A stretch of DNA of 64,000 nt, taken from the NCBI GenBank assembly GCA_028023455.1, contig JAQFVV010000001.1, forward strand, positions 24,789,401-24,853,400. Reading direction: 5' to 3'. This document shows positions 63,076-64,000 of the stretch, in pieces (the first letter of the stretch is position 1; every line of letters begins with the position of its first letter). The notes below the pieces were generated by a model. It searched no databases. It had not been told where the DNA came from and worked only from the letters and a program-made list of their open reading frames with translations. This DNA is from Epiperipatus broadwayi (lineage: Eukaryota; Onychophora; Udeonychophora; Euonychophora; Peripatidae). A program made the position numbers and the translations under genes.

Positions 63076-63831
63076 TCAATTTAGTGCGAGTTTCATTGTA
63101 CCTTTTTTTTTTTAAAAAAAATCGAATTCTTTTTTTTTTTTTGAAGAAAGTGGTGTAATTTTATACGTAAGCGGTTTTATTTTTTAAAGTATCTCATCGT
63201 AGCTATATTTATTAATGTACATCAATATGCCTTTATATATATATGCACCTTAAATTCACAACGTTAATTTCATTTATAAATATACATAATATTACTACAA
63301 ACGACTCAATTTTAAATTTTTTTTCGCAATGTAATAATAACATGGAATCCGAAAAATAACAGGTGAAACATGGATATAAATCCGAAATTTAAACGATCAG
63401 ACTTTATATCTATTTATTCATACACTATTTAAATTGAAGTTATTTTTTCTAATTATTAAAAATACTTAAATTTATTAATTAGATAAATGTTGAATTTTTT
63501 TTTAGCAGTATTTATTCAAACAATATTCGTTCAAGGTTCTAAATCTTTAATTATTAGGTTAAAAATTATTAACATTTCTTTTATTCTCAGATATAGTTAT
63601 TAAATTTTAGGTAAAGGTTTACTTTAGCGACCACAGCATAAAAATCATGTTCGCCCTCTAGTTTTCAAAATTATAAGTAAATTATTATTCGAAAATCTTA
63701 CGTATATACTACTATATTACAATTACATTAAAATTTATTAAAATGTAAAAGATAAAAAAAATATTTACCATTTTAAAGAAGTTGAAATAATTGCACTAGT
63801 TTAATTAAAATAATTAGTTTAAATTATTTGA

Positions 63832-63880
63832 AACTTAAGAATTTAAACTATCAGCATTTATAACTTAAGAATTTAAACTA
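63832..63880. repeat. Short direct repeat, 19 bp twice
   Basis: AACTTAAGAATTTAAACTA occurs at 63832-63850 and 63862-63880, immediately left of the transposase fragment. Confidence 0.9.
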
Positions 63881-63885
63881 TTTCG

Positions 63886-64000
63886 ATGGTTCTCGGCGGA
63901 ATAGATGACAGTGGGGAGCCATTAGTCATCGAAATCGACGAAACATATTATTTCCACAGAAAATACCACAGGGGGACTACATGCTTCTTGACAGAAGTTG
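63886..64000 (+). CDS. Merlin/ISXO2-type transposase fragment, runs off the window
   Basis: The open frame starts MVLGGIDDSGEPLVIEIDET, then YYFHRKYHRGTTCFLTEV, and continues past 64000. V-EIDE followed by a KYxRG motif is the first catalytic block of ISXO2-like/Merlin DDE transposases. An in-frame TAA lies 12 bases before the ATG, so either this is the local start or an intron or break precedes it. It could be an old copy or a domesticated one. It lies upstream of the AUP1 promoter, on the opposite strand. Confidence 0.6.
   Translation, partial: MVLGGIDDSGEPLVIEIDETYYFHRKYHRGTTCFLTEV

Noticed and set aside
1-64000. CRISPR arrays, bacterial operons or ribosomal RNA
   Set aside because: None seen. 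The regular repeats are microsatellites, tandem arrays or transposon copies, and the coding structure is spliced and eukaryotic.

Overview
The window is very AT-rich eukaryotic DNA from an animal with large, repeat-loaded introns. It carries spliced coding exons with GT-AG introns, several retroelement classes typical of metazoans, SINE-like repeats and microsatellites. There is no sign of bacterial gene organisation, and the species cannot be named from the sequence alone.

One host gene spans nearly the whole window on the minus strand. Seven exons (62862 down to 8693) splice in perfect phase into 199 codons of an AUP1 homologue (ancient ubiquitous protein 1, a lipid-droplet/ER membrane protein). 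They supply the N-terminal membrane hairpin and the acyltransferase-like domain, with its NHxxxxD and PEG motifs. The C-terminal half (CUE domain and E2-binding region) was not found and probably lies beyond base 1. Introns run from 90 bp to 26.7 kb, so about 99% of the window is intron.

The introns hold nested mobile elements. Intron 7 (1-8692) has only degenerate repeats. Intron 5 (9626-36349) has a foldback tRNA-headed SINE (12335-13168) and a relative (15995-16620), two head-to-head inverted Penelope-like elements (16690-18705, 19081-20839), a third Penelope fragment (about 23630-24510), and an LTR retrotransposon with 2.7-kb LTRs that carries only a broken gag (25778-34029). Intron 4 (36423-51292) has an inverted Penelope pair (39645-45190). 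Each arm of that pair has been hit by another LINE: an RTE-type copy at 40428-41988, and a second LINE bounded by a 13-bp duplication at 42523-44647. Intron 4 also has a near-complete RTE whose 5' part is inverted (47568-51192, a twin-priming structure) and which itself contains a later 779-bp insertion. Intron 1 has a long hairpin repeat, a C-rich tandem array and SINE-like repeats. A Merlin/ISXO2-type transposase fragment runs off the right edge.

The most interesting signal is a 59-nt motif inside a dispersed repeat, present in four good copies (44244-44302, 44491-44549, 48645-48703, 49114-49171). It has the layout of a type I hammerhead ribozyme: paired stem I, CTGAYGA, a small stem II, GAAA, a minimal stem III and a GTC cleavage triplet. 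The same repeat shares its 3' tail with the LINE beside it. Related but degraded hammerhead-like layouts appear in the tRNA-headed SINE and at the 3' ends of the Penelope-like elements. A second theme is that almost every retroelement here exists as an inverted, head-to-head structure, so AUP1 pre-mRNA should contain several long double-stranded segments.
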